Shown: positions 1-10,919, counted from the stretch's first letter. The stretch is 64,000 bases of DNA from Prorocentrum cordatum (GCA_963575745.1 CAUYUJ010022529.1:1-64000), one strand, 5' to 3'. The notes: generated by a model from the sequence alone, not told the origin. A program made the numbers and translations.

Positions 1-545
1 GAGTCGTTCCGGCTCCTCGTGGTGTGAGTCGCTGGGGCCCCTCGTCCTTCCTGGTGTGAGTCCTTCGGGCCCCTCCTTGTGTGTGAGTCGTTCGGGCTCC
101 TCGTGGTGTGAGTCGTTCGGGCCCCTCGTCCTGGTGTGAGTCGTTCGGGCCCCTCCTTGTGTGTGAGTCGTTCGAGCTCCTCGTGGTGGGAGTCCTTCGG
201 GCCCCTCGTCCTGGTGTGAGTCGTTGGGGCGCCTCCTTCTCTTGGGGGCCTCTTGCGGGCCTCGTCCTTCCTTGTGTGAGTGCCTCGGGCCCCTCATTGT
301 GTGTGAGTCGTTCGGGCTCCTCGTGGTGTGAGTCGTTCGGGCCCCTCCTTATGTGTGAGTCGTTCGGGCTCCTCGTGGTGGGAGTCGTTCGAGCCCCTCG
401 TCTTGGTGTGCGTCGTTGGGGCGCCTCCTTGCGTGTGAGTCGTTCGGGCTCCTCGTGGTGTGAGTCGTTCGGGCCGCTCGTCCTGGCGTGCGTCGCTCGG
501 GCCCCTCGCCCTGGGGTGAGTCGTTCGGCTTCCTCGTGGGGCCCT
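1..545 (+). repeat. R1 minisatellite, first block
   Basis: About 20 tandem copies of a 24-28 bp unit that begins GAGTCGTTCGGGCTCCTCGT and alternates endings such as GGTGT, CCTTGTGTGT and CCTGGTGT. Unit length is not a multiple of three and all frames stay mostly open, so long open frames here, especially on the minus strand (Thr/His/Arg/Pro-rich), are repeat by-products. The same family returns at 1115, 3000, 4810 and 6330. Confidence 0.92.
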
Positions 546-745
546 CTTGGGGGCCTCCTCGAGGCCTGTGGGGCCTCCTGAGGGCCTCGTGGGGGCCTCT
601 GGAGGCCCTCTTGGGAGCCTCCTGGGGCGTCCTGGAGCCTCTTGGGGGCCTCTTGGGGGCATCTTGGGTCCTCTTGGGAGCTTCTTGGGGGCGTCTTGGA
701 AGCCTCTGTGGAGCCTCCTGGGGGCCCTTGGGGCCAGCTTGGAGC
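545..745 (+). repeat. R2 minisatellite (G-run repeat), first block
   Basis: Tandem 11-12 bp units of the form CCTCTTGGGGG. They leave runs of 3-5 G spaced by about 6-7 bases on the plus strand. R2 always follows R1 in this part of the window and reappears near 47.1 kb, 54.3 kb (reverse orientation) and 63.9 kb, so it is a dispersed satellite family. Confidence 0.9.
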
Positions 746-1115
746 CCCGTGCGATCCTTAGACGCGCGAAGGAACGATGCCCCCCTGAGAAGGACAGAAC
801 AACCCAAGACCTTCGTAAACTCAATGTTTGTGATGTGAAGGAAGAGGAGCGCTGTTCCCTCCGAACGCCGAAATGGAGCCGAAACATAGAGTATATTATA
901 TCGGCCACTTGTTGTTGTGATGCATGTTTCACTCCTTGCCCCATTGGCCCCATAGAGTAGATTATATCGGCCACTTGTTGTTGTGATGCATGTTTCACTC
1001 CTTGCCCCATTGGCCCCGCCCTCGTGGCAGCAGCGTTGTGGCGGCTAACGCTCGAGGACATGCAGGCGCGCCAGAGATAATGCGAGAGTTCGCGTCTGTG
1101 TGCGTTGCAGATATG
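745..1115. other. Unique DNA with a 66-bp tandem duplication
   Basis: Contains a spacer that is repeated with changes after every R2 block (a segment around CGCAAATGAGCGCTGCCCC in later copies). A segment starting TTATATCGGCCACTTGTTG at 896 is repeated at 962, an offset of 66 bp with near identity. No coding region is supported. Confidence 0.8.
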
Positions 1116-1690
1116 TGAGTCGTTCCAGCTCTTCGTGGTATGAGTCGTCGGGGCCCCTCGCCCTTCCTTGTGTGACTCCTTCGGGCCCCTCATTGTGTGT
1201 AAGTCGTTCGGGCTCCTCGCGGTGTGAGTCCCCTCCTTGTGTGTGAATCCTTCGGTCCCCTCCTCCTGGTGTAACTCGTTCGGGCTCCTCGTGGTGTGAG
1301 TCGTTCGGGGCCCGCGTCGTGGTGTGAGTCGTTCGGGCTCCTCGTGGTGTGAGTAGTTCGGGCGCCTCGTCCTGGTGTGAGTCGTTCGGGCCCTTCCTTG
1401 TGGTGTGAGCCGTTCGGGCTCCTCGTGGTGTGAGTCGTTGGGGTCTCTCGTCCTGGTGTGAGTCGTTCGGGCTCCTCGTGGGGCCTGTTGGGGGGCTCTT
1501 GGAGCCTCTTGGGGCCTCTTGGGGGCCTCTTGGGGGCGTCTTGGGGGCTTATTGGAGCCTCTTGGGGCCTCTTGGAGGCTTCTTGGGAGCCTCTTGGGGA
1601 CTTCTTGGGGCCTCTTGGGGGCTTCTTGGGGGCCTCCTGGAGGCCTCTTGGGAGCCTCCTGGGGGCCTCTTGGGGCCATCTAGGGGCCTC
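1115..1690 (+). repeat. R1 followed by R2, second block
   Basis: R1 units run to about 1487 and R2 units from about 1487 to 1690. The order R1, R2, then a unique junction is the same as in the first block, showing a composite higher-order unit. Confidence 0.9.
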
Positions 1691-2095
1691 TTGCGACCTC
1701 CTCAGAAGCGCAAATGAGCGCTGCCCCCTGAGAAGGACAAAATGAGCCCACAACCTTCGTAAAACCATGGGTTTCGCTATGAAGGAAGAGGGGCGCGGCC
1801 CCCTCAGAAGGCCAAAATGGGGCCAAAACCATAGTAAAATCAATGTTTTTTGCTTCAAAGACGAGCTGAGGGACCAAACTCCCCTCCCTCCTCCCTCGGT
1901 GCCAGAATCCTCGTGAGGGTCGCGTTTTTTTGCCCTCCCAGGCGTCGAGAAAGACCCCCCTGACTACGCTCGGGACTCCCTCTCCAGGTCCAGGGGGAGG
2001 GGGTAGGGGGAGGGGTAAACCCCTCCCCGAAGAGGAAGAAGGGGGGTTGAGGACAGAGAGGGCTCGCTAAACCACTCACGCCCAAATGGCTGGTT
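1690..2095 (+). repeat. Long direct repeat, copy 1 (partner at 6779-7172)
   Basis: Starts with the junction after R2 (CCTCCTCAGAAGCGCAAATG) and ends near CTCGCTAAACCACTCACGCC. The same order of blocks, including CCCTCTCCAGGTCCAGGGGG and a GGGGGTAGGGGGAGGGGTAA stretch, is present at 6779-7172 with scattered differences. No gene is supported. Confidence 0.88.
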
Positions 2096-2999
2096 GGATT
2101 TGTTCCCGCATTGCCTTTGTCGTTCCAGGTCGTGCGTGCGCGCGCAGAATGTTTCTCTGCAGCGTCCTCGTCGCATCAGGATCTCCAGCGTCACAGAATG
2201 CATCCTTGTAGCGCCTCTTCTTCCAGGGCGGCGTGGTCCTGATTCGCCGCGGACGACTCGCCGCGGACGGTTCCAGTCGATTCCACGGACGATCGCGCGC
2301 ATGTAGTTTGCCGCGCGCCTGCGCGCGCGCGGAGAGGGCCTGGGCGCCCTGTCGCCTGCGGGCGACCGCGCGGGTCAGCCCCCGCAAAAGCCAAAAAGGG
2401 CATTTCCACACGCCGGGTAAAGCCTAAAAGGGCTTCCGTCTGCCTGATCCTTGCCTCCCGCTTTCTTCCTTCTTCTTTCATCGAAGTCAGAACCCCCGCC
2501 CCCTATGACGTCCCCCGCTGGCCTGGGTGGTCTACTCAGGTCGCGGGGGGGGATAGGGGGGGGTCGTTGCCACGGCTGGTGCCTCGTTTTCATGACGGGG
2601 AGGGGGGGGTGCACCGTTCCCTCGGATGGGCACATCCCCCCTCCAAGGGGCTCCGAGCCCTCCCTCTCCGTCCTTTTCTTCTCCCTTATCCTCCCCCCCC
2701 CTCGCGGTTTTCGAAGCCTTTGGCGTCTCCGCCCACCGCCCGTGGGAGTATCCTAATGGCCTCCGGCCCACCCCGCCACCGTGCCGTGCGGGCGGACAAG
2801 AGGCGCATGGGGTAGACGAGATGGTTAAAGGGGGAGCCAGTGGCTTCAATCGGGCGTTTTGGAGCGCACGCGCGTAGTTGGGTTCTGCAGGGTTTCCTTG
2901 GGGGTTGTCTGTTTGTCAGTGTTTACAAAGGGGGAAATGTTGTCGACTTTGAGACGTGTGGTTCTCTCTTTTTGTATTGTCTGGGTTCTTCTGGGGGTT
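2096..2999. other. GC-rich spacer, no gene seen
   Basis: Short open frames on both strands overlap and none has recognisable composition. There are C- and G-homopolymer runs (about 2548, 2596, 2692), an alternating CG tract near 2310-2340 and a T/G-rich stretch from 2880 leading into R1. Confidence 0.6.
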
Positions 3000-3903
3000 T
3001 TCTGTGGTTTCGTGAGTTTTTCTGCGAGTCGTTCGGGGGGTTTTCTGCGAGTCGTTCGGGCCGCTCGTTCTCTGAGGGGGGGGGTTTTGTGAGTCGTTCG
3101 AGCCGTTCGTTCGTTTGTGCATGCTTCTGGCGGTTTTCTGTGAGTCGTTCGGGCCGCTCGTCCTGGTGTGAGTCGTTCGGGCCCCTCCTTGCGTGTGAGT
3201 CGTTCGGGCTCCTCGTGGTGTGCGTCGTTCGGGCCCCTCGTCCTGGTGTGAGTCGTTCGGGCCCCTCCTTGTGTGTGAGTCGTTCGGGCTCCTCGTGGTG
3301 TGAGTCGTTCGGGCCCCTCGTCCTGGTGAGAGTCGTTCGGGCCCCTCCTTGTGTGTGAGTCGTTCGGGCTCCTCGTGGCGAGGGAGTCGTTCGGGCACTC
3401 TCGTTCCTGTGTGTTGGTTCGTTTCGGGCCCCTCTCTTGTGTGAGAAGTCGTTGGGCTCCTCGTGGTGTGAGTCGTTCGGGCCCCTCGTCCTGGTGTGAG
3501 TCGTTCGGGCTCCTCCTTGTGTGTGAGTCGTTCGGGCGCCTCGTCCTGGTGTGAGTCGTTCGGGCGCCTCTTCCTGGTGTGAGTCGTTCGGGCCCCTCCT
3601 TGTGGTGTGAGTCGTTCGGGCTCTTCGTGGTGTGCGTCGTTCGGGCCCCTCGTCCTGGTGCGAGTCGTTCGGGCTCCTCGTGGGGCCTCTTGGGGGCCTC
3701 TTGGAGCCTCTTGGAGCCTCTTGGGGGCGTCTTGGGGGCTTCTTGGGGCTTCTTGGGGGCCTCTTGGGGCCTCTTGGGGCCTCTTGGGGGCCTCTTGGTG
3801 GCGTCTTGGGGGCCTCTTGGGGCTTCTTGGGGGCCTCTTGGGGGCCTCTTGGAGGCCTCTTGGGAGCCTCCTGGGGGCCTCTTGGGGCCATCTTGGGGCC
3901 TCT
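3000..3903 (+). repeat. R1 then R2, third block
   Basis: Degenerate R1 begins near 3020 (GCGAGTCGTTCGGG variants), becomes regular by 3145 and runs to about 3685. R2 follows to 3903 and ends at the junction CTCAGAAACGCAAATGAGCG. Confidence 0.9.
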
Positions 3904-4411
3904 GGCGACCTCCTCAGAAACGCAAATGAGCGCTGCCCCTTGAGAAGGACAAAATGAGCCCAAAACCTTTCGTAAAATCAATGATTTTGCTATGAAGGAA
4001 GAGGAGCGCCTGAGCACCGCAGCCTGCTCTGCGACCGAGTCGACCAGGCTCAAAGACTGTGCGAAAACATGGTTGTCCTCTTCACAGTCACAGTCCTCTT
4101 CCTCCGCCTCTGCCTCGTTTGATTCGGTTCAGTCGTGTCCCTGGGATCACGCTTTTCGGTGGCCGTGGCTCCTTGGCCGGTTCTTGTGAGCTTGCCTTCG
4201 GTGGTTCCTCCGATCTCGGCCTTGCTAGTGACTGCTTTTTTTCTGGTTTCGATCGGGTTTGGCAGTCGCGGGGGCCCCTGGGATGTCACGACTGCTGGTT
4301 TCAGGGGGTCGTGACAAGGGACGGAGGTTCACAAGGAAGTGTGAGAGAGGCTTGGGTTCAGAAGAACTGCGCCATAATCGAATCGAAGGCATTGCGATTC
4401 CCCGACGGTTT

Positions 4412-4438
4412 TCCGTAGCCATTATGGCCCAACACAAG
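4412..4438 (+). other. Spliced-leader-like sequence, copy 1
   Basis: TCCGTAGCCATTATGGCCCA, then ACACAAG. The dinoflagellate spliced leader consensus (established knowledge) is DCCGTAGCCATTTTGGCTCAAG. The first 12 bases match, then ATGGCCCAA differs at two places, and CAC precedes the final AAG. No GT donor follows the AAG, so this is not an obvious SL RNA gene. It could be a relict of a retroposed leader or a chance match kept by duplication. Confidence 0.4.
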
Positions 4439-5929
4439 TAGGAGATAATATTCTCGGCCATTCCCCAGGAATCTCCCTGTTTGAGGGGGGGGCGATCGGC
4501 GAGATTTCTCGCTGCGGCGCTGCCTGAGCGCCTGAGCACCGCAGCCCGCTTTGCGACCGAGTCGACCAGGCTCGAAGTCCTGTGCGAAAACATGGTTGTC
4601 CTCTTCACAGTCCTCCTCCTCCGCTTCTGCCCGGGCCTCTTGGGGCGTCTTCGGCGCTTCTTGGGGCCTCTTGGGGACTTCTTGGGGGTATCTTGGGGGC
4701 CTCTTGGAGGCCTCGTGGTGCCTCCTGGGGACCTCTTGTGGGCCATCTGGGGAACTCTTGGGGCCATCTGGTGGACCTCTGGGGGCCATCGCGGGGGGCT
4801 TGTATGAGCGCTGGCCCTCCTCCTGGTGTGACTCGTTCGGGCCCCTCGTGGTGTGAGTCGTTCGAGGCCCGCGTCGTGGTGTGAGTCGTTCGGGCTCCTC
4901 GTGGTGTGAGTCGTTCGGGCGCCTCGTCCTGGTGTGAGTCGTTCGGGCCCCTCCTTGTGGTGTGAGTCGTTCGGGCTCTTCGTGGTGTGAGTCGTTCGGG
5001 CCCCTCGTCCTGGTGCGAGTCGTTCGGGCTCCTCGCGGGGCCTCTTGGGGGCCTGAGTCGTTCGGGCTCCTCGTGGTGTGAGTCGTTCGGGCGCCTCGTC
5101 CTGGTGTGAGTCGTTCGGGCCCCTCCTTGTGGTGTGAGTCGTTCGGGCTCATCGTGGTGTGAGTCGTTCGGGCCCCTCGTCCTGGTGTGAGTCGTTCGGG
5201 CTCCTCGTGGGGCCTCTTGGGGGCCTCTTGGAGCCTCTTGGGGCCTCTTGGGGGCCTTTTGGGGGCCTCTCGGGGGCCTCTTGGGGGCCTCTGGTGCCTC
5301 CTGGTGCCTCTTGGGGGCCTCTTGGGGGCCTCTTGGGGGCCTCTTGGGGCCTCTTGGGGGCCTCTTGGGGGCCTCTTGGGGGCCTCTTTGGAGCATCCTG
5401 GGGGCCTCTTGGGGCCATCTTGGGGCCTCTGGCGACCTCCTCAGAAACGCAAATGAGCGCTGCCCCCTGAGAAGGGCAAAATGAACCCAACATCTTCGTA
5501 ACGTCAATGATTTTGCTATGGCGGAAGAGGAGCGCCTGAGCACCGCAGCCTGCTCTGCGACCGAGTCGACCAGGCTAAAAGACCTGTGCGAAAGCATGGT
5601 TGTCCTCTTCACAGTCCTTCCTCCGCCTCTGCCTCGTTTGATTCGGTTCAGTCGTGTCCCTGGGATCACGCTTTTCGGGGGCCGTGGTTCCTTGGCGGGT
5701 TCCTGTGAGCTTGCCTTCGGTGGTTCTTCCGATCTCGGCTTGCTAGTGACTGCCTTTTTTCTGGTTCCTATCGGGTTTGGCAGTCGCGGGGGCTCCTGGG
5801 ATGTCACTACTGCTGGTTTCGGGGGGTCGTGAGAAGGGACGGAGATTCACAGGGAAGTGTGAGAGAGGCTTGGGTCCAGAAGAACTGTGCCATAATCGAA
5901 TCGAAGGCGTTGCGATTCCCTGACGGTTT

Positions 5930-5956
5930 TCCGTAGCCATTATGGCCCAACACAAG
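5930..5956 (+). other. Spliced-leader-like sequence, copy 2
   Basis: Same 27 bases as the site at 4412, about 1518 bp away, in the second higher-order unit. It is therefore a duplicate of that site and not independent support. Confidence 0.4.
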
Positions 5957-6778
5957 TAGGAGATAATATTCTCGGCCATTCCCCAGGAATCTCCCTGTTT
6001 GGGGGGGGGCCGATCGGCGAGATTTTTCGCTGCGGCGCTGCCTGGGCGCCTGAGCACCGCAGCCCGCTATGCGACCGAGTCGACCAGGCTCGAAGTCTTG
6101 TGCGAAAACATGGTTGTCTTCTTCACAGTCCGCCTCCTCCGCCTCTGCCTAGGCCTCTTGGGGCGTCTTCGGCGCCTCTTGGGGCCTCTTGGGGACCTCT
6201 TGGGGGTATCTTGGGGGCCTCATGGAGGCCTCGTGGTGCCTCCTGGGGACCTCTTGGGGGCCATCTGGCGACCTCTTGCGGCCATCTGGTGGACCTCCGG
6301 GGGCCATCTTGGGGGGCTTCTATGAGCGCTGCCCCTCCTCCTGGTGTGACTCGTTCGGGCTCCTCGTGGTGTGAGTCGTTCGAGGCCCGCGTCGTGGTGC
6401 GAGTCGTTCGGACTCCTCGTGGTGTGAGTCGGTCGGGCGCCTCGTCCTGGTATGAGTCGTTCGGGCCCCTCCTTGTGGTGTGAGTCGTTCGGGCTCTTCG
6501 TGGTGTGAGTCGTTCGGGCCCCTCGTCCTGGTGTGAGTCGTTCGGGCTCCTCGTGGGGCCTCTTGGGGGCCTCTTGGGGGCCTCTTGGGGCCTCTTCGGG
6601 GCCTCTTGGGGGCCTCTTGGGAGCCTCTTGGGGGCCTCTTGGGGCCTCTTGGGGCCTCTTGGGGGCCTCTTGGGGGCCTGTTGGGAGCCTCCGGGGGCCT
6701 CTTGGGGGCCTCTTGGGGGCTTCTTGGAGGCCTCTTGGGAACCTCCTGGGGGCATCTTGGGGCCATCTTGGGGCCTCT

Positions 6779-7172
6779 TGCGACCTCCTCAGAAGCGCAA
6801 GTGAGCGCTGCCCCCTGAGAAGGACAACATGAGCCCAAAAACGATCAATGATTTTGAGAACACGGAAGAGGGGCGCTGCCCCCTCAGAAGGCCAAAATGG
6901 GGCCGAGACCTTTGTAAAATCAATGATTTTGGCTTGACAGAAGAGGTTTTTTTTGGGGGGGGCGCCCCCCCGTCGGGGGCAGAATCCTCGTGAGGGGTGT
7001 CGTTTTTTAGCACTCCCAGGAGTGGAAATTGACCCCCGTGACGACCCGCCGGACCCCCTCTCCAGGTCCAGGGGGAGGGGGTAGGGGGAGGGGTAAACGC
7101 CTCCCCGAAGGGGAAAAAGGGGGGTTGAGAACAAAGAGAGCTCGCTAAACCACTCACGCCCAAAGGGCTGGT
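6779..7172 (+). repeat. Long direct repeat, copy 2 (partner at 1690-2095)
   Basis: Same block order as 1690-2095: junction after R2, CCTCAGAAGGCCAAAATGGG, a T-run, CAGAATCCTCGTGAGGG, CCCTCTCCAGGTCCAGGGGG, and CTCGCTAAACCACTCACGCC. Several indels separate the copies. Confidence 0.88.
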
Positions 7173-7617
7173 GGGACTTAGTCAGGGCCCCCGCTTCCGC
7201 CTGAGATTTCCTTACAATGTACTCAGGACTGCGCTCTCGCGTGCGACGTCCTCGCAAATTATTCTGGAATTGCGTTTCGGCGCTCAGGAATCACGCGCGC
7301 GCCAAGGACGCCTTCACAACGTGGTATCTTCCCTCTTCCTTCGTCCTTCCCCCTCCCCTTCCTCCCACTCTCCCTCGTTCTTTCCCTCCTCCTCTTGCAG
7401 GGCCCGCGCCAATTCCAATGGCGGGCAGAGAGATGTACGCCCCCGAAGGATTGTCCGCCCGTTCCGCTTTGCCCGTACGTCTAAGCCCGCCGGCCCCAGC
7501 AAAGAAAAATAATCCCCCCGAAAGGGGTGTGATCGAAGACGAAGAGGGCGGGTATCGAGGGTGTAGGGTATACGTGTTGAATGACTCGCGGGCAAGTAAG
7601 AACGTACAACCTTAAAA
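7173..7617. other. Spacer, no gene seen
   Basis: Mixed-sequence DNA with a pyrimidine-rich stretch at about 7325-7400. Overlapping short frames exist on both strands, and none is convincing. Confidence 0.55.
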
Positions 7618-7680
7618 TGGTTGTTGTTGTTGTTGTTGTTGTTGTTGTTGATGCTGCTGCTGCTGTTGTTGTTGTTGAAC
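7618..7680 (+). repeat. GTT/GCT trinucleotide microsatellite
   Basis: (GTT)n interrupted by GCTGCTGCTGCT. It marks the start of the first 0.86-kb tandem copy. Similar tracts lie at about 8440-8530 and 9360-9430. Confidence 0.95.
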
Positions 7681-8440
7681 ATTATTTATTCTAAAGAATA
7701 ATTATTGTTGGGCCCCCTGGTGCGCGCCCCCCCTGCGCCGCCTAGGCCGCAGCTACATTTTCATCATTTTCGTGAGGAAGCCTCAGAAAAGAGGGTGTGT
7801 ACAGGATCCGGTTGTTTTGTTGTAATCCGCTTTCCCTTGCAAAAAACAATAGAAAATGACATTTCTTGTTCTAATATAGTCAAATTTCAAGAATCCCTTG
7901 CAAAAAATAAGGTAAAGTGGACATTCGCGCGCGCAAGACGAAATCCTTCCAAAACCTTAGTGTTCGCAGCGATTTTAACATAAAAACATCAAAAACCAAT
8001 GGTTTTTCAACAAAAAAAAATGTCAAAATCTCATCCCGCGCGCTCTTGCGGATTCGTAGGAAACCCAACACTTTTTAAACATTTCTGTCAAACGGGCTTT
8101 TGCGAGCAACTTTTTCGAACTTCTGCAACAACGGTTGCGCACCTGCCAGGGCCATCATCCCTGTCAAATAATACCATGCGGGACACATTCGTTTTTTCTT
8201 CGCGCGCGCACGCCGTCGTCGTCGGCCGCGGGGCCCTGAATAGTAGCCACGGTCGTCCGCATGCCACGAAGTGAAGTGTCCGAACGTCATAGGGCGGGAA
8301 GCTGGGTGTGGGTGGTGGCGAAGAGTCGTTTGGAAATTTGGTAGAGCTTGAACCGGCCCCCCCACAAAGTGGGGGTATTGCCCGCCTCCTATGAAAACCC
8401 TGGCACTGGTGAGAACGGAGTGTCCCCACGTGCTAGTAAT
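7680..8440 (+). repeat. Tandem duplication of about 0.86 kb, copy 1
   Basis: Shares with copy 2 the segments GGGCCCCCTGGTGCGCGCCC (7710), GACACATTCGTTTTTTCTTC (about 8180), GGGCGGGAAGCTGGGTGTGG and CCCCCCACAAAGTGGGGGTA, in the same order. No coding region is recognised. Confidence 0.88.
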
Positions 8441-9360
8441 TGTTGTTGTTGTTGTTGTTGTTGTTGTGTTGGTGTTGTTGCTGCTGTTATTGTTGTTGCT
8501 GTGCTGTTGTTGTTGTTGTTGTTGTTGTTGAATACTGTTCTAAAGAATAATTGTTGTTGGGGCCCCCTGGTGCACGCCCCCCTCGCCGCGCCTAGGCCGC
8601 AGCCACATTTTCATCATTTTCGTGAGGAAGTCTCAGGCAAAACGGGGGAGTCCGGATCCGGTTGTTTTGTTGACGCCCGCTTTCCCTGTCAAAAACAATA
8701 TAAAATGACATGTCTTGTTCTAACATAACCAAGCTTCAAGAATCCTTTGCAAAAAATGACACGAAGTGCACACTCGCGCGCGCAATATGAAATCCTTCCA
8801 AAACCTTAGTTTTCGTAGCGATTTTAACATACAAAACATGAAAAACCCAATGGTTTTTCAAAAAAGAAGTTTCAAACATTCATCCCGCGCGCTCTTGCGG
8901 ATTTCTTAGGAAACCCAATACTTTTTCAACATTTCTGTCAAACGGGCTCTTGCGAGCAACTTTTTCACGTGCTTCGAACTTCTGCAACAACGGTTGCGCG
9001 CCTGCCAGGGCCATCATCCCTGTCAAATAATACCATATGGGACACATTCGTTTTTTCTTCGCGCGCGCACGCCGAAATCTTCAATTGCAGGGGAAAAGTC
9101 GTATACTAAGCTAGCTTACAGAAAATGTTACCACAACAAGTCATTGTACCCATGCGCCAGTGTAGTAGCCAAGGTCGTCCGCAGGCCACGAAGTGAGGTG
9201 TCCGAACGTCATAGGGCGGGAAGCTGGGTGTGGGTGGTGGCGAAGAGTCGTTTGGAAATGTGGTAGAGCTTGAACCGGCCCCCCCACAAAGTGGGGGTAT
9301 TGCCCGCCTCCTATGAAAACCCTGGCACTGGTGAGAACGGAGTGTCCCCACGTGCTAGTA

Positions 9361-9420
<60 letters not shown>

Positions 9421-9430
9421 GGTTGTTGTT
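8440..9430 (+). repeat. Tandem duplication copy 2 with flanking GTT microsatellites
   Basis: (GTT)n at 8440-8530, then the second copy to about 9360, then a pure (GTT)n tract to about 9423. The offset to copy 1 is about 851-860 bp until 9085. There about 60 bp of unrelated sequence (CGAAATCTTCAATTGCAGGG onward) interrupts copy 2, and the offset becomes about 919. Confidence 0.87.
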
Positions 9431-9970
9431 TGTGCTTTTTGGGCTTTTTTGTTCGCCCCCCCCTGAGATTTGCATTTTCACGTGATTTGCATGTTTTGGT
9501 CGTTCTATGCATGTAAAGAGTAGCGGCCGAGCGCCCATGCCAAGGGGGATAGGCTTGCATCGACCCCCGATCGCACATTCATCGCCGATTGGGACCCAAT
9601 AGCCCGCCCCGCCCATGAACGCGCGGATTCGCGATCGGGGGCCTATCGCCGATCTATCGTCGAGGTATCGCCGATTTAAGCTCGATGTCTCCCCCTTGAG
9701 CGGGTCCCCTGGTGGTGTTTTCGGATCAGAGTTCTGGCCTGTGGCGGGTGTGCAGGACGATTCTTGCCCCCCTGGAACGCCATCTTTTGCTGAGACGCAT
9801 CCGGAGGCCGAACCCCCTCCAGGAACGTGCGAAAACGTCGGGGGGTCCCCCCGCCCGAGGGAGGGTACGAACGACACTTGCTGCGTGAGCTGGCTGGCGA
9901 TGCCCCTCGCTTCTGGGGCCCAGGCGCGCCGCCCGCCGTTGCGGCAAACTGTGCGCCCACCGCGGCGGCC
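9431..9970. other. Spacer upstream of the disulfide isomerase gene
   Basis: Contains T-runs (about 9435-9452) and a cluster of short related words (TATCGCCGAT, CTATCGTCGAG, TATCGCCGATTT) at 9645-9677. Nothing here can be named as a promoter with confidence. A first exon may begin at the end of this stretch. Confidence 0.5.
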
Positions 9971-10095
9971 ATGCGCCGCTGGTCCCTAGGCGGCGGGGGC
10001 GCGCGCCGCCCGGCCGAGGGCGGTCGCCCGCTCCCGGCGGCGCTGCTGCTCTTCGCGCGCTCGTGCGGCGGGGCGGGCGGGGCTTCCTCGAGATT
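9971..10095 (+). CDS. Possible first exon of the disulfide isomerase (signal-peptide-like)
   Basis: An ATG at 9971 opens a frame with basic residues, then LPAALLLFARSCGGAGGASS, which resembles a secretory signal peptide. PDI-family proteins normally begin with one, and the thioredoxin exon starts 400 bases downstream after a pyrimidine-rich acceptor. The donor site cannot be fixed and the composition is very GC-rich, so this is an inference from position and hydrophobicity only. Confidence 0.3.
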
Positions 10096-10495
10096 GTTTT
10101 TTATCCTCTGGCGCGTGACGGTCGGTGCCCGGGCCAAGCCCCCCTCCTCTCCCCATCGGGGGGGGGGCGTCGACCCTCCCCCATGCTCGTGCTCGCGCGC
10201 ATACCATTGCAATCGCAGCCCCCCCCCTGCCCCGACGTGCCCCACCCTGCCCAAGCGTTGCCTTAACCCGGCCCCCCCCCAGGTCACGACCATTACGGTA
10301 AATAATAAAAAACAGTCTGCCCAGGGGGGGAAGGTAACGATACCGCTGCTCGTCCTGGAGATTCCTCGTTGCCACTGCTGGATTCTCCTCGGAATCCTGG
10401 CCAGACCGTGCTCCGCGAGAGGGGAGTCGCGGCATCGGCATCTTTTTGCCCCCCCACTCCCTCTGGTTGCCCTGGCTCGGCGTACCCTGGGCCAG

Positions 10496-10630
10496 TGGTG
10501 AGCCTTTGCGAGGAGAACTGGCCGCGGCGCGGCGCGGGCCAGGCGTGGGTGGTGCTGTTCCATGCGGAGTGGTGCGGCCACTGCGAGGCCCTGCAGCCCG
10601 AGTATGTCCAGCTGGCGCGGAGGCTCCAAG
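10496..10630 (+). CDS. Protein disulfide isomerase / thioredoxin-domain exon (active site WCGHC)
   Basis: Encodes the front half of a thioredoxin fold: VVSLCEENW, then a beta strand WVVLFHAEWCGHCEALQPEY, then VQLARRLQ. The redox motif WCGHC is at 10570-10584, the classic PDI form. Such proteins form and shuffle disulfides in the ER lumen. The exon is preceded by a pyrimidine-rich tract ending CCAG (10492-10495). It ends at a CAAG|GC boundary: a GC donor, one of the non-canonical donors known in dinoflagellates. The frame runs on into intron sequence with no homology. The second half of the fold is found at 12210 in matching phase. Which PDI subtype this is cannot be told from one domain. Confidence 0.85.
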
Positions 10631-10919
10631 GCTCAGCATCGTTTAACCTATCCCCATTCCCAGTGTGCCAGGGTATCTCAGCCCACCAGCCTACCCTCCC
10701 ATGGGAATGTGCCCCTCGAGGCCCGAGGGAAGAGGCATATATCCCCCCTACCCGTGTGTGTAAGTCGGCCACTTCGCGCCTGGCGCGCTCCGCCGGTACC
10801 AATCCACGTGCCCGCGTCCATCGGCGCTGCCGGTTTCATTATACAGGCGAAGGAGCCAACCGCGTGCAGCTGCGAATGCCGCGAGGCAGATGAGACGAAG
10901 GAGGGGGGTTGTGAGAAAT

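Larger units (their letters stand above)
3904..6782 (+). repeat. Higher-order tandem repeat, two units of about 1.53 and 1.35 kb
   Basis: The junction GACCTCCTCAGAAACGCAAA occurs at about 3908 and 5437, with a variant near 6784. Each unit carries, in order: junction; a segment with GTGCGAAAACATGGTTGTC or close variants; a single-copy stretch with a spliced-leader-like site; a second GCGAAAACATGGTTGTC segment; R2; R1; R2. The paired GAAAACATGGTTGTC segments lie at about 4064, 4588, 5592 and 6106. The second unit is shorter because it has fewer R1 copies. Confidence 0.85.

Noticed and set aside
294-1679. Long minus-strand open frames rich in Thr/His/Pro/Arg over the R1/R2 arrays
   Set aside because: They follow the minisatellite unit exactly, repeat the same peptide words, and equal-length frames exist in other phases.
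4412-4470. Complete SL RNA gene
   Set aside because: The leader-like bases are not followed by a GT donor, and no Sm-site-like run was found within the expected 40 bases.
1-6780. CRISPR-like alternation in the R1 repeats
   Set aside because: Units are directly adjacent with no unique spacers, the genome is eukaryotic, and no cas-like genes are present.
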